From DATESZ01 sp035283845 (GTDB lineage: Bacteria > Desulfobacterota > Syntrophia > Syntrophales > JACQWR01): 55,360 nt of DNA. The stretch covers positions 1 through 55,360 of the forward strand of contig DATESZ010000264.1 in the NCBI GenBank assembly GCA_035283845.1. The letters are read 5' to 3'. This document shows, in pieces, positions 5,940 to 12,063 of this stretch; the first letter of the stretch is position 1; each line of letters starts with the position of its first letter. Position numbers and translations under genes: made by a program. The notes below the pieces were generated by a model that saw only the letters and a list, made by a program, of their open reading frames with translations, had not been told where the DNA came from and did not search any database.

Positions 5940-6676
5940 GGTTGACCTCCGATATTATCCGGGACATCCTGCGGTTCTACGATGGTGATCGACACAAGAT
6001 TGTTTCCGTATTGACCTTTGACAAACGCGACCTTGACGGGAACGATATTTGCCGCCGCGCCGGATGCAATGAGGCTTAGGTCTTTCTTGAAAGTCTGATA
6101 AATATTCCCGTCTTCGTCTGTTATCCCGTACTTGACATACGGTTTACCCTTGTTCGCTCCGGCGGTTGACACCCCCGGCTTTTCCTCTACTGACTTGATG
6201 TAAACGGTTTTGGTTTCCTCGTTTCCGGCAAGGGCTGTTTTTTCGGCAGGCGGCTTTGTCGTTTTATTGTCGCCCACTCCTGCGCTCGCCGCGTTTCCGT
6301 CATCATCCTCCGGTGCTATTCCCACAATGGATTGTAGAGAATAACGCCGCAGGTAGGTTATGCAGCTTCCGATGGCCTGCGGGTCGCTTTTAACCGGCCT
6401 TGCCACAAGCCGCCCTCGCATCCACTCGCCGGAAGAATGGCAAAGCGTAGTATCTATGCAGACCATCTCCGGGTGTTCTGGTAGGAAATCTGCCGTTTGC
6501 ACAACGCTTAGTCCGTTGTTGGCAAGCGGCTTCCGGCACGCATCCCATACAGACGCAAGGTCGGCGTAGGAGCTTTTAAAGAAGGGGTTTTGGCTATCCT
6601 TTACGGCCCCCTCCATTATCCCCTGTGCTTTCGCCAGGGCGTCTGCTAATTTCCCTATTGTCTCTGATTGGCTCAT
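5936..6676 (-). CDS. erf: ERF-family single-strand annealing recombinase
   Basis: 246 aa, starting at 6676 (MSQSETIGKLADALAKAQG) behind AAGGAG; the longer frame to 6739 lacks an RBS. The N-terminal core with NPFFKSSYADLASVWDACR and the ITYLRRYSLQSIVGIAPEDD signature is typical of ERF (PF04404). Residues about 145-175 form a low-complexity linker, followed by a beta domain resembling an OB-type add-on. It anneals complementary ssDNA in phage recombination. Coupled to the downstream exonuclease. Confidence 0.88.
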   Translation of the reverse strand: MSQSETIGKLADALAKAQGIMEGAVKDSQNPFFKSSYADLASVWDACRKPLANNGLSVVQTADFLPEHPEMVCIDTTLCHSSGEWMRGRLVARPVKSDPQAIGSCITYLRRYSLQSIVGIAPEDDDGNAASAGVGDNKTTKPPAEKTALAGNEETKTVYIKSVEEKPGVSTAGANKGKPYVKYGITDEDGNIYQTFKKDLSLIASGAAANIVPVKVAFVKGQYGNNLVSITIVEPQDVPDNIGGQP

Positions 6677-6713
6677 CGAAAAAACTCCTTGCTGATTTTG
6701 TAGGCACCTTCTT

Positions 6714-7040
6714 TCATAATTTATTCCCCGCAAAGGCATTTAGTATTGATCTCATCGGTTCTGTCACATGGGCGTTTAATTTTCCCGGCTCCTCTCCCGC
6801 TTCCCACGGCTCGGAAGTGAGGCACATGAAGTTTACCCCGGCCGCTAAGATTTCGTACCGCGTGGGCCACGCCTCATCGTGGAAGGTTTTTCTGCAATCT
6901 CCCCGAGAAAACAGGCGGAACAATGCCTCGCTATCTAGGTGGATACTGAAGCTGCTCACCCCAATACACCCCTCGGCGTGCAGCTCCGCATATTTTTTCG
7001 TTAACTCCAATGCCTTCGATATAAACTCTTGTTTTCCCAT
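6714..7040 (-). CDS. Hypothetical phage protein, 108 aa
   Basis: RBS GGGAGGCGG precedes the ATG at 7040. Predicted helical N-terminus, then mixed. A short stretch LTSEPWEAGEE is encoded by a 34-bp DNA repeat (6789-6822) that recurs exactly at 9757-9790 near the 3' end of another small gene. Function unknown. Confidence 0.7.
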   Translation of the reverse strand: MGKQEFISKALELTKKYAELHAEGCIGVSSFSIHLDSEALFRLFSRGDCRKTFHDEAWPTRYEILAAGVNFMCLTSEPWEAGEEPGKLNAHVTEPMRSILNAFAGNKL

Positions 7041-7060
7041 TTTCCGCCTCCCTCGTTAAA

Positions 7061-7748
7061 TTATTCCCCCGCCTTTGAGTAGTCGCTCAACAACAAGCTC
7101 GGCTGGAATGGCTTGCTCAGATGGGCGCCCTTTTTTAAATTATCTATTGCCCACAGTGGTTGTAAATTCTTTAGCGCCCACGCCCGCCTGAAATCTAAGT
7201 CATCCGGTGTCTCGAAGTTGAAGGCAGACAGCGGGATCTTATGATCAATATGCCATTCTCCCCTGTTTTCCCAAGTCATACCCGGCTTGAACTTCTTTGC
7301 CAGGTGCTTCATTAATTGATCTAAGGTAAAATCCACTAGCGACTCCCAGCGCCGACCGTTTTTGCTCCCGTCAAGCGATTCCCAGATAGAGCGGCGCATC
7401 CCTTCGTTAAGACTCCCTTTCGGGGTTGGCATTGGCCCATGCTTGGCAGCGTCCCCTGTGCGCTTCGGGGTTACGACTGTAGTATTCTTTGTGTCTTGCC
7501 AGGGTAATGTCGCGATTTTGCGTATAATATTTTTTGCGATGCCGACTCGCGGCGGCCGCGTGGTTTTTCCAGTAAACCCTTGACCAGATATTTATGCAAT
7601 CCTTGCATCTATTGCCGCTCCATGAGTAAAAATCACAGATTTTCTTTGTCCCTTTGCATTTTGAGCATCTTTTTTCTATCCCAATAGAAGGACTTGCATT
7701 TAGGACACCTTCGCACGTCTGAGCTTCTAGCAACCCACTCATGATCAC
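7061..7748 (-). pseudogene. HNH endonuclease split by a frameshift
   Basis: Two overlapping frames together make one recognisable HNH protein. The upstream frame (ATG at 7742, stop at 7407) has a CSKCKGTKKICDFY / CKDC zinc finger and a KKYYTQNRD repeat region. The downstream frame (7061-7432) has GRRWESLVDFTLDQLMKHL and the nuclease core WHIDHKIPLSAFNF...LQPLWAIDNLKKG. In intact relatives these parts are joined; here a +1 shift near the CCCCGAAAGGG run (about 7410-7420) separates them. It could be a mutation, an assembly error or programmed shifting. Confidence 0.75.
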
Positions 7749-7816
7749 ACCTCTTGCATATGATTTTGGTAATTTTGATTTTCATGGGTTATATGTATGC
7801 TCCATAAGTAAGATTG

Positions 7817-8086
7817 TCAAGAGTTATTATAGTCGCATCCGTGAGCGGCGATCCCCTTTTCCTTCCGCCCCATCACCATGCAGTCTTCGGGGTGATATTC
7901 TGAGCGTTCCAGCTCGGCGCTCTGGCTGTCCAGTTTAAGCTCTTGCGAGTGGAAGAAATCGCCCGCAAAAACGATCAGATCAACGGCTTCCGCCTCTGCC
8001 GTTTCAACGATAAAGTTCAGGCACTTTTCGCATTCCTTAATATCTTTGTCCCGTAGGTGGGCGTCGGCAAAATGGAGTAGCTTCAT
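7817..8086 (-). CDS. Truncated SbcD-like metallophosphoesterase fused to a mobile C-terminal segment
   Basis: 89 aa. The ATG at 8086 overlaps the stop of the upstream DUF3850 gene. Residues 1-55 match the N-terminus of SbcD/Mre11-type exonucleases: LLHFADAHLRD (D and H metal ligands) and VFAGDFFHS (GD motif). After residue ~56 the fold is cut off and replaced by ERSEYHPEDCMVMGRKEKG, encoded by a 76-bp block also found at 10105-10180. The catalytic site is incomplete, so nuclease activity is unlikely. Confidence 0.72.
   Translation of the reverse strand: MKLLHFADAHLRDKDIKECEKCLNFIVETAEAEAVDLIVFAGDFFHSQELKLDSQSAELERSEYHPEDCMVMGRKEKGIAAHGCDYNNS
7835..7910 (-). repeat. 76-bp dispersed repeat, copy 1
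   Basis: Same sequence as 10105-10180 with one mismatch (T at 7901, G at 10171). In both copies it encodes ERSEYHPEDCMVMGRKEKG at the C-terminus of an otherwise unrelated protein. Confidence 0.9.
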
Positions 8087-8340
8087 GATATTATTACCCA
8101 CCCTTCCTTTAACCCGTAAACAGGGCCTCTAAGAATGTAGTTTATGGGCATGTGCCAGATGTACCCCGTATATTCAAGAGGGGCTCCGGCTTTCATTTCC
8201 TCGCCGCTATATTTCGTCTCTTCGAGCTGTAGGTCATCCCCCACCTTAAAGCCTCTATCATCAAAGCGTATTTCAAACCGCTTGCCCATATCTGCCGTTG
8301 CCCGGAAGGCTTCTGTATCTGTCTTTAATATGTGTTTCAT
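8083..8340 (-). CDS. DUF3850 / ASCH-like protein, 85 aa
   Basis: Start at 8340 with RBS GGAGGTG. Motifs FEIRFDDRGFKVGDDL, LEETKYSGEE and YILRGPVYGLKEGWVI fit DUF3850 (PF12961), a small PUA/ASCH-related fold frequent in phages and thought to bind RNA. The frame extending to 8649 is only the read-through of the 33-bp repeats of the upstream gene. Stop overlaps the next start (ATGA). Confidence 0.83.
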   Translation of the reverse strand: MKHILKTDTEAFRATADMGKRFEIRFDDRGFKVGDDLQLEETKYSGEEMKAGAPLEYTGYIWHMPINYILRGPVYGLKEGWVIIS

Positions 8341-8344
8341 GGCT

Positions 8345-8932
8345 TCACCTCCACCCTTCTGCTCGGTTTCCAGGGATAAAAAATAACTCCCAAAAGGCCG
8401 TAAGTCTGATCTTCTCGTAATCGGCCCTGGCGGGCTTCTCGATCTTCTCGTAATCGGCCCTGGCAGGATTCTCGATCTTCTCGTAATCGGCCCTGGCAGG
8501 ATTCCTGATCTTCTCGTAATCGGCCCTGGCAGGATTCTCGATCTTCTCGTAATCGGCCCTGGCAGGATTCTCGATCTTCTCGTAATCGGCCCAGGCGGAC
8601 TTCCTGATCTTCTCGTAATCGGCCAAGGCGGAGGGAGATAAAAGCCCAAGCGGAATCCCCATCAGATAAAACTTTCCTGTCTTTATCGCCTCGGCAATCA
8701 CCACGGGAAATTTGCTAGGGGAAGAAAAATCTGTGCACTCTTTTTTCACCCCCTTGCCGTCCAACTCATAAAAGAAATCAATCGCTCCGTGTCCGACAAA
8801 ATCATCGGGCGTGGTGTGCTGCTGTAATTTTTTCCCTCGTTTAGAATTATAAATATCGTCATAGGTGAGGAAAAGGATTTCTGTGGCGCCGTCTGTTCGT
8901 CGCACCTCTTTCCAGCTGATAAATACGCACAT
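8345..8932 (-). CDS. Phage protein with 11-aa ADYEKI tandem repeats, 195 aa
   Basis: An N-terminal ~100-residue domain (MCVFISWKEVRRTDG, then a mixed alpha/beta part) is followed by seven copies of an 11-residue unit ADYEKIxxPAR, predicted to form a continuous charged helix or coiled coil, and a short tail. Repeats of the AxYEKI type occur in hypothetical phage proteins; role unknown. Lies 3 nt from the next gene upstream, within the core leftward operon. Confidence 0.72.
   Translation of the reverse strand: MCVFISWKEVRRTDGATEILFLTYDDIYNSKRGKKLQQHTTPDDFVGHGAIDFFYELDGKGVKKECTDFSSPSKFPVVIAEAIKTGKFYLMGIPLGLLSPSALADYEKIRKSAWADYEKIENPARADYEKIENPARADYEKIRNPARADYEKIENPARADYEKIEKPARADYEKIRLTAFWELFFIPGNRAEGWR
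8411..8634. repeat. Seven tandem 33-bp repeats
   Basis: CTTCTCGTAATCGGCC recurs at 8411, 8444, 8477, 8510, 8543, 8576 and 8609 with a perfect 33-nt period, with variation confined to the last third of each unit. In frame with the ADYEKI protein, so copy-number change keeps the frame. Confidence 0.95.
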
Positions 8933-8935
8933 GGC

Positions 8936-9271
8936 TCATCCCTCCATAGCAAAAGGGACGTCCTGCCCGCCCGCAATGTCCTGGACGCGGAAAGGCTCCC
9001 CGGTTGATGTCCTAATCATCCCCTCAACGCTTGCCATCATGCGGCCGGATACGTTAGGGTCGCGCACAATCTGAGCGGGAAGCCAGTCCACCTTTGCCGC
9101 CTGAGCAAGCCGGTCGAGCCCTTGCTTGTGGATTCTTACCGGCTCCACGATCAGGGCGAACCCCGGCGCGATATCCGCGGGGCTGGTTCCCGTGGGGATG
9201 AGCATATGGCAGCCCTTGGACTCAAACTCCTTTAACCTCTGGTACGCTGTTTTCTGTGATTGATCTGTCAT
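8936..9271 (-). CDS. Hypothetical phage protein, 111 aa
   Basis: Start at 9271 behind GGGAGG. N-terminus helical (TDQSQKTAYQRLKEFESKG), then a beta-rich part with FALIVEPVRIH and WLPAQIVRD. It is the first gene of the core recombination block after the right-hand cassette stretch. Not recognised. Confidence 0.65.
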   Translation of the reverse strand: MTDQSQKTAYQRLKEFESKGCHMLIPTGTSPADIAPGFALIVEPVRIHKQGLDRLAQAAKVDWLPAQIVRDPNVSGRMMASVEGMIRTSTGEPFRVQDIAGGQDVPFAMEG

Positions 9272-9372
9272 GATAATAACCTCCCACCGGTTAGGTTGGG
9301 GAAGGCCCCGCTGCCTGCCCTAGAGCAGACAACGGGTGGGGATGGCCTTCCGTATTAGTCTTTGCGATCTCC

Positions 9373-9426
9373 CATTAACCGCGCTGGTCTTATGTAATGC
9401 CGCGTGCGGCATATCTCTCGTTATCT
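9373..9426 (+). repeat. attC-like site M0 (left half degraded)
   Basis: R' GTTATCT (9420-9426) exactly complements R'' of site M. Upstream, GTAaTGCCGC (9394-9403) pairs with GCGGCATAT (9406-9414) with an extra A, as in other sites. A CATTAAC at 9373-9379 is the only AAC box, but it is 14 nt away instead of 5. It marks the lower boundary of the right cassette stretch. Confidence 0.55.
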
Positions 9427-9573
9427 ACCATTACAAACGGATTCTTTCTGGGGACGTATTTTTAGAAGACGATCCACTGCTTCTGGTGTTAGGTACACTT
9501 CCTCCCCACTACAATCATAACATCCATCGAACTCGATATGTAAGTCTCCGTCTAAATCCCATTCTATTTTCAT
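9421..9573 (-). CDS. Cassette protein, 50 aa
   Basis: ATG at 9573, with GGAGATT and GAGGATGAG upstream. Acidic, beta-rich start (IEWDLDGDLHIEFDGCYD) then LTPEAVDRLLKIR. Its stop TAA is in the R' box at 9420. Resembles small phage proteins of unknown role. Confidence 0.65.
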   Translation of the reverse strand: MKIEWDLDGDLHIEFDGCYDCSGEEVYLTPEAVDRLLKIRPQKESVCNGR

Positions 9574-9603
9574 GTTCTCATCCTCAAATCTCCTAAAATA
9601 ACA

Positions 9604-9669
9604 AGATAACAAAGCGCTCAAGACGGACGTGGCATACAGCCGCCACGCCGCTTAGATTGAGCGTTCCCT
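9604..9669 (+). repeat. attC site M
   Basis: R'' AGATAAC (9604-9610), spacer AAAGC, L'' GCTcAAGACGG (9616-9626), loop ACGTGGC / GCCACG, L' CCGCTTAGA, spacer TTGAGC, R' GTTCCCT (9663-9669). Very close to the classic 60-bp attC layout. R' does not match R'' of N, so the next boundary is altered. Confidence 0.85.
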
Positions 9670-9744
9670 ACCACCAATAACCAAATGCTCCGTTATTCCT
9701 ATATGCAACTTCGCGCCCTCCGCCGTTTCATGCGCTCTTCTAAA

Positions 9745-9921
9745 CTAAACATGGGTCTCCTCTCCCGCTTCCCACGGCTCGGAAGTGAGGAACGCCCGGA
9801 CGCCATCGATAAGCTCGTCCAAGTTGTTCGTGCTGATAACATTGGTATGGCCCGAATAGGCGTTGTACCTGCCGAAATTGTTATCCCGGCCCCCGTCGCT
9901 TATGGTTAGATTTTTAGTCAT
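9745..9921 (-). CDS. Cassette protein, 58 aa
   Basis: The ATG at 9921 overlaps the end of the upstream gene (ATGACTAA). Begins MTKNLTISDGGRDNN; C-terminus LTSEPWEAGEETHV is encoded by the 34-bp repeat shared with 6789-6822. Function unknown. About 75 bp between its end and attC M hold no recognised gene. Confidence 0.55.
   Translation of the reverse strand: MTKNLTISDGGRDNNFGRYNAYSGHTNVISTNNLDELIDGVRAFLTSEPWEAGEETHV
9757..9790. repeat. 34-bp dispersed repeat (also at 6789-6822)
   Basis: Exact copy of 6789-6822 in the same orientation and reading frame (LTSEPWEAGEE). Suggests exchange of coding segments between early genes. Confidence 0.85.
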
Positions 9922-10081
9922 GGGTTTTCCCCAGCTTTTTAGTGGGCAACCTGCCCTTTCCGTCAATCTTACATTTGGGACATTTGCGCCGCCGTATTGC
10001 ATGCATGAGCGGATACTCTTCGCGACAAGCATAATTTCGGCACCGTACCCACTTTATATCAAAACAAGACACATACCACAT
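9914..10081 (-). CDS. Zinc-ribbon mini-protein, 55 aa
   Basis: The start at 10081 (TAATG overlap with the upstream stop) is chosen because AAGGAGGTAGGG precedes it; an ATG at 10108 lacks this. CRNYACREE and CPKCKIDGKG give two cysteine pairs around a basic stretch (HAIRRRK), as in nucleic-acid binding zinc ribbons. Confidence 0.6.
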   Translation of the reverse strand: MWYVSCFDIKWVRCRNYACREEYPLMHAIRRRKCPKCKIDGKGRLPTKKLGKTHD

Positions 10082-10608
10082 TATTCCCCTACCTCCTTGT
10101 ACTGGCATCCGTGAGCGGCGATCCCCTTTTCCTTCCGCCCCATCACCATGCAGTCTTCGGGGTGATATTCGGAGCGTTCCGGTTCGTAGTCATTCGCCCA
10201 CTTAAACGGTATTTCGTGTAGCTCTTTACCGCAATAACAGCAGAACCCCATGCCATTTTCAGAGGGTGTCCCCTCGATTATGCAATGGAGTTGACCGCAT
10301 TCTGTTGACCAGCTCCCCTCTTCGTCCGCTGTCCAGGAGCACCCCTGCCCCGGCCTATTTTCACCCATTTTAACCAGAGGTTCCTCTGTGTACTCTTTTT
10401 TTACGTAAAGCATGCCTGTCTTGTGATCTTCAATACACCAAGACTTTTTTGCTATATGCTTAGCTATTATCATTAAGGTTCTGATGTTATTGCTCACCCC
10501 CTGCCAGTGCCAATAAACAGAGTATGGCCCCTTGGTACGAAGCGAATAACGGGGCATAACAATTTTATCCAGCGGACGGGTAATTTCGTCCTGTGGTTTT
10601 TCATTCAT
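10081..10608 (-). CDS. Cassette protein starting inside attC N, 175 aa
   Basis: First 17 residues (MNEKPQDEITRPLDKIV) come from attC N and match the start of the 3977-4219 protein. A second ATG at 10557, in the R'' box, may be the original start. The middle is rich in W/Y and has FCCYCGKEL, a zinc-knuckle-like pair. The C-terminal ERSEYHPEDCMVMGRKEKG is the 76-bp repeat module shared with 7817-8086. It is a mosaic protein whose two ends are both found elsewhere in the genome. Function unknown. Confidence 0.6.
   Translation of the reverse strand: MNEKPQDEITRPLDKIVMPRYSLRTKGPYSVYWHWQGVSNNIRTLMIIAKHIAKKSWCIEDHKTGMLYVKKEYTEEPLVKMGENRPGQGCSWTADEEGSWSTECGQLHCIIEGTPSENGMGFCCYCGKELHEIPFKWANDYEPERSEYHPEDCMVMGRKEKGIAAHGCQYKEVGE
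10105..10180 (-). repeat. 76-bp dispersed repeat, copy 2
   Basis: Copy of 7835-7910 with one mismatch; encodes the C-terminal module of the 10081-10608 protein in the same frame. Confidence 0.9.
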
Positions 10609-10643
10609 GTTCTTCCTTCCCGCCGCTGACCTTTGCGTTATAT
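10554..10643 (+). repeat. attC site N (carries a start codon and leader)
   Basis: R'' GCATAAC (10554-10560), spacer AATTT, L'' TATcCAGCGG (10566-10575), long loop with an RBS and ATG on the minus strand, L' CCGCTGACC (10623-10631), spacer TTTGC, R' GTTATAT (10637-10643). R' matches R'' of O 7/7. Left part identical to site I. Confidence 0.87.
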
Positions 10644-10858
10644 TACTGATGACCATCTAAACCTTCGTTCCAAGTATTAACCCCAGGATTTTCTACATCT
10701 CCGTTATTTCTTATATCGGCAAATGACCAATCTTCATCCCCGTCGACGTGTAGGGAAAAAGAAATTTCACCGTCTTTTGGTAATTCAGGATGATTGGTTT
10801 CCCGAAGTATTTTTTGGACTGCATCAGCTATTTCTCGTTTTTGTCTTACTGAAAACAT
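10643..10858 (-). CDS. Cassette protein, 71 aa
   Basis: RBS GGGAGGTGG before the ATG at 10858. Amphipathic N-terminal helix (MFSVRQKREIADAVQKIL) followed by an acidic beta part (ISFSLHVDGDEDWSF). The stop TAA abuts the R' box of attC N. Not recognised. Confidence 0.68.
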   Translation of the reverse strand: MFSVRQKREIADAVQKILRETNHPELPKDGEISFSLHVDGDEDWSFADIRNNGDVENPGVNTWNEGLDGHQ

Positions 10859-10879
10859 GCGCCACCTCCCTTATAAAAA

Positions 10880-10942
10880 ATATAACCAGTCACTAAAGCG
10901 GCGTGAGGCTGTTTGCCACGCCGCTTACCTTGGGCGTTATGT
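10880..10942 (+). repeat. attC site O
   Basis: R'' ATATAAC (10880-10886), spacer CAGTC, L'' ACTaAAGCGG (10892-10901), loop CGTGAGGCTGTTTGCCACG, L' CCGCTTACC (10921-10929), spacer TTGGGC, R' GTTATGT (10936-10942). Extra A in L''. R' matches R'' of P 6/7. Confidence 0.9.
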
Positions 10943-10953
10943 GACAAAATCCC

Positions 10954-11112
10954 TCACTCATATTCAGTGCAATCATGGTTCTCGTGTTTCGCGCAATATT
11001 CACAAAAACCTTCGCGCCCGCAAATATCGCAAGTGCTTGTGTCATCCGAGCCATCAGGGTTTTTTATCTGCTCGCAACATACATGACAAAAACCTCTATC
11101 TTCGTCTCTCAT
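10954..11112 (-). CDS. Cassette double zinc-finger mini-protein, 52 aa
   Basis: The start at 11112 follows GAGGG. It contains CHVCC, CDICG, CEYCAKH and HDC, enough ligands for two zinc sites in a cross-braced arrangement like small treble-clef or B-box proteins. Highly acidic otherwise. Such proteins can bind protein partners; no specific role can be assigned. Confidence 0.68.
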   Translation of the reverse strand: MRDEDRGFCHVCCEQIKNPDGSDDTSTCDICGREGFCEYCAKHENHDCTEYE

Positions 11113-11132
11113 ATTTCCCTCTATAAATAAAA

Positions 11133-11221
11133 GCATAACCAGTCACTGAACCCGCCCGGGGAATTCCGGTCTGGGTTTTCCGTCAAGGCTTAGGCCCCGG
11201 CGGGTTATCTCTACGTTATAT
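11133..11221 (+). repeat. attC site P
   Basis: R'' GCATAAC (11133-11139), spacer CAGTC, L'' ACTgAACCCG (11145-11154), loop, L' CGGGTTATC (11201-11209), spacer, R' GTTATAT (11215-11221). Arms match those of D and G although the loop differs. Confidence 0.88.
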
Positions 11222-11458
11222 TTAAAATTCATCAACCAGTTCATCAAATGGGCGTCCCGTGCGTATTGCTTCGGCGGATAGGTGGAGAAAAACGCGTGGG
11301 CTAAATTTACGAACCTTTTCATATCTTTCATTGCCCTTACGGATATCGTGCAGAACCATATAATCTAACGCCTTCAGGTGGTCAGCGTGGAGGACAACCG
11401 CATCGTCACGGTGTAGTTCCCATGCCTCGTATGTTTTAGCATTATATGGGTTACTCAT
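11222..11458 (-). CDS. Cassette protein, 78 aa
   Basis: Start at 11458 preceded by GGAGGACTGG. All-helical, histidine-rich (LHRDDAVVLHADHLKALDY) with no cysteines. Stop TAA directly follows the R' box of attC P. Not recognised. Confidence 0.66.
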   Translation of the reverse strand: MSNPYNAKTYEAWELHRDDAVVLHADHLKALDYMVLHDIRKGNERYEKVRKFSPRVFLHLSAEAIRTGRPFDELVDEF

Positions 11459-11534
11459 TCCAGTCCTCCATTAAAAGAATAAGATCATCTTTTGTATATG
11501 GTTGTTTTTTACTTGGTTTTCTCCAAAAAACAGA

Positions 11535-11583
11535 AAACAACTTAATCCAGCCCGTGGCCCGGCGGGTTATCCTTGCGCTATAC
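11535..11583 (+). repeat. attC-like site Q (mutated R')
   Basis: R'' AAACAAC (11535-11541), spacer TTAAT, short stem CCCG / CGGG, L' CGGGTTATC, R' GCTATAC (11577-11583) with C instead of the second base T of GTT. About 49 bp. Likely an inactive attC; the neighbouring ORF correspondingly ends in TAG instead of TAA. Confidence 0.6.
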
Positions 11584-11763
11584 AGCACAAAATAAAATAC
11601 AATCCTTAGCGTCGGATTGGCTAATCTCTATCAATCCATACGATCCATCACCCTCGTCAAGCCACCCTTCACCTGAGCAAATAAAAATCCTCTGATCGCG
11701 GGTTTTAACGGCCTCATATTCCGTTCGATGTTTACAATCGCTGCATTTTGGTGTGGTTTTCAT
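11578..11763 (-). CDS. Cassette zinc-ribbon protein, 61 aa
   Basis: The ATG at 11763 overlaps the stop of the upstream gene (ATGA). PKCSDCKHR and two further cysteines (IFICSG, DCILFC) suggest a zinc-binding fold. Ends with TAG inside the mutated R' box of site Q. Function unknown. Confidence 0.65.
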   Translation of the reverse strand: MKTTPKCSDCKHRTEYEAVKTRDQRIFICSGEGWLDEGDGSYGLIEISQSDAKDCILFCAV

Positions 11764-11918
11764 TTTCTCGTCCCCGGCATCTTGATCCAAACGATCTCTT
11801 CAAGGCAGTCGCAGCTCCCCTGCTGCCAGCGCCACAACGGCACGAGGAAGCCTGGCGTGTGCATCAGCGGTAATGTCTCTTTTTTCCTGCCTACCCACTC
11901 GATAAATTGTTTCAACAT
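11760..11918 (-). CDS. Small protein, 52 aa, first gene of leftward operon
   Basis: Start at 11918 (MLKQFIEWVGRKKE) chosen because AGGGGGG lies 8 nt upstream; a frame back to 12098 crosses the half attC site. Rich in W, L and G (PGFLVPLWRWQQG). Not recognised. It is the promoter-proximal gene of the leftward transcript. Confidence 0.5.
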   Translation of the reverse strand: MLKQFIEWVGRKKETLPLMHTPGFLVPLWRWQQGSCDCLEEIVWIKMPGTRK

Positions 11919-12063
11919 TTTGACCCCCCTAATTGCTTTTTGCCCACCTACCGCGTCCCGAAGGCACATTGCCCAGGTGAGCTCATCTGCCGACTGCTCG
12001 GCTACCCTTCCGTTTCCCGTAGGATCGGTTGGGCGGGTGTTACTTTTGTCTCTTTTGTGACTG

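Noticed and set aside
8411..8634. CRISPR-like regular repeats
   Set aside because: The 33-bp units are contiguous and coding, without unique spacers.
8083..8649. 188-aa frame rich in PITRRS repeats
   Set aside because: It is the wrong frame of the 33-bp repeats of the ADYEKI gene; only the last 85 codons (8083-8340), with their own RBS, are real.
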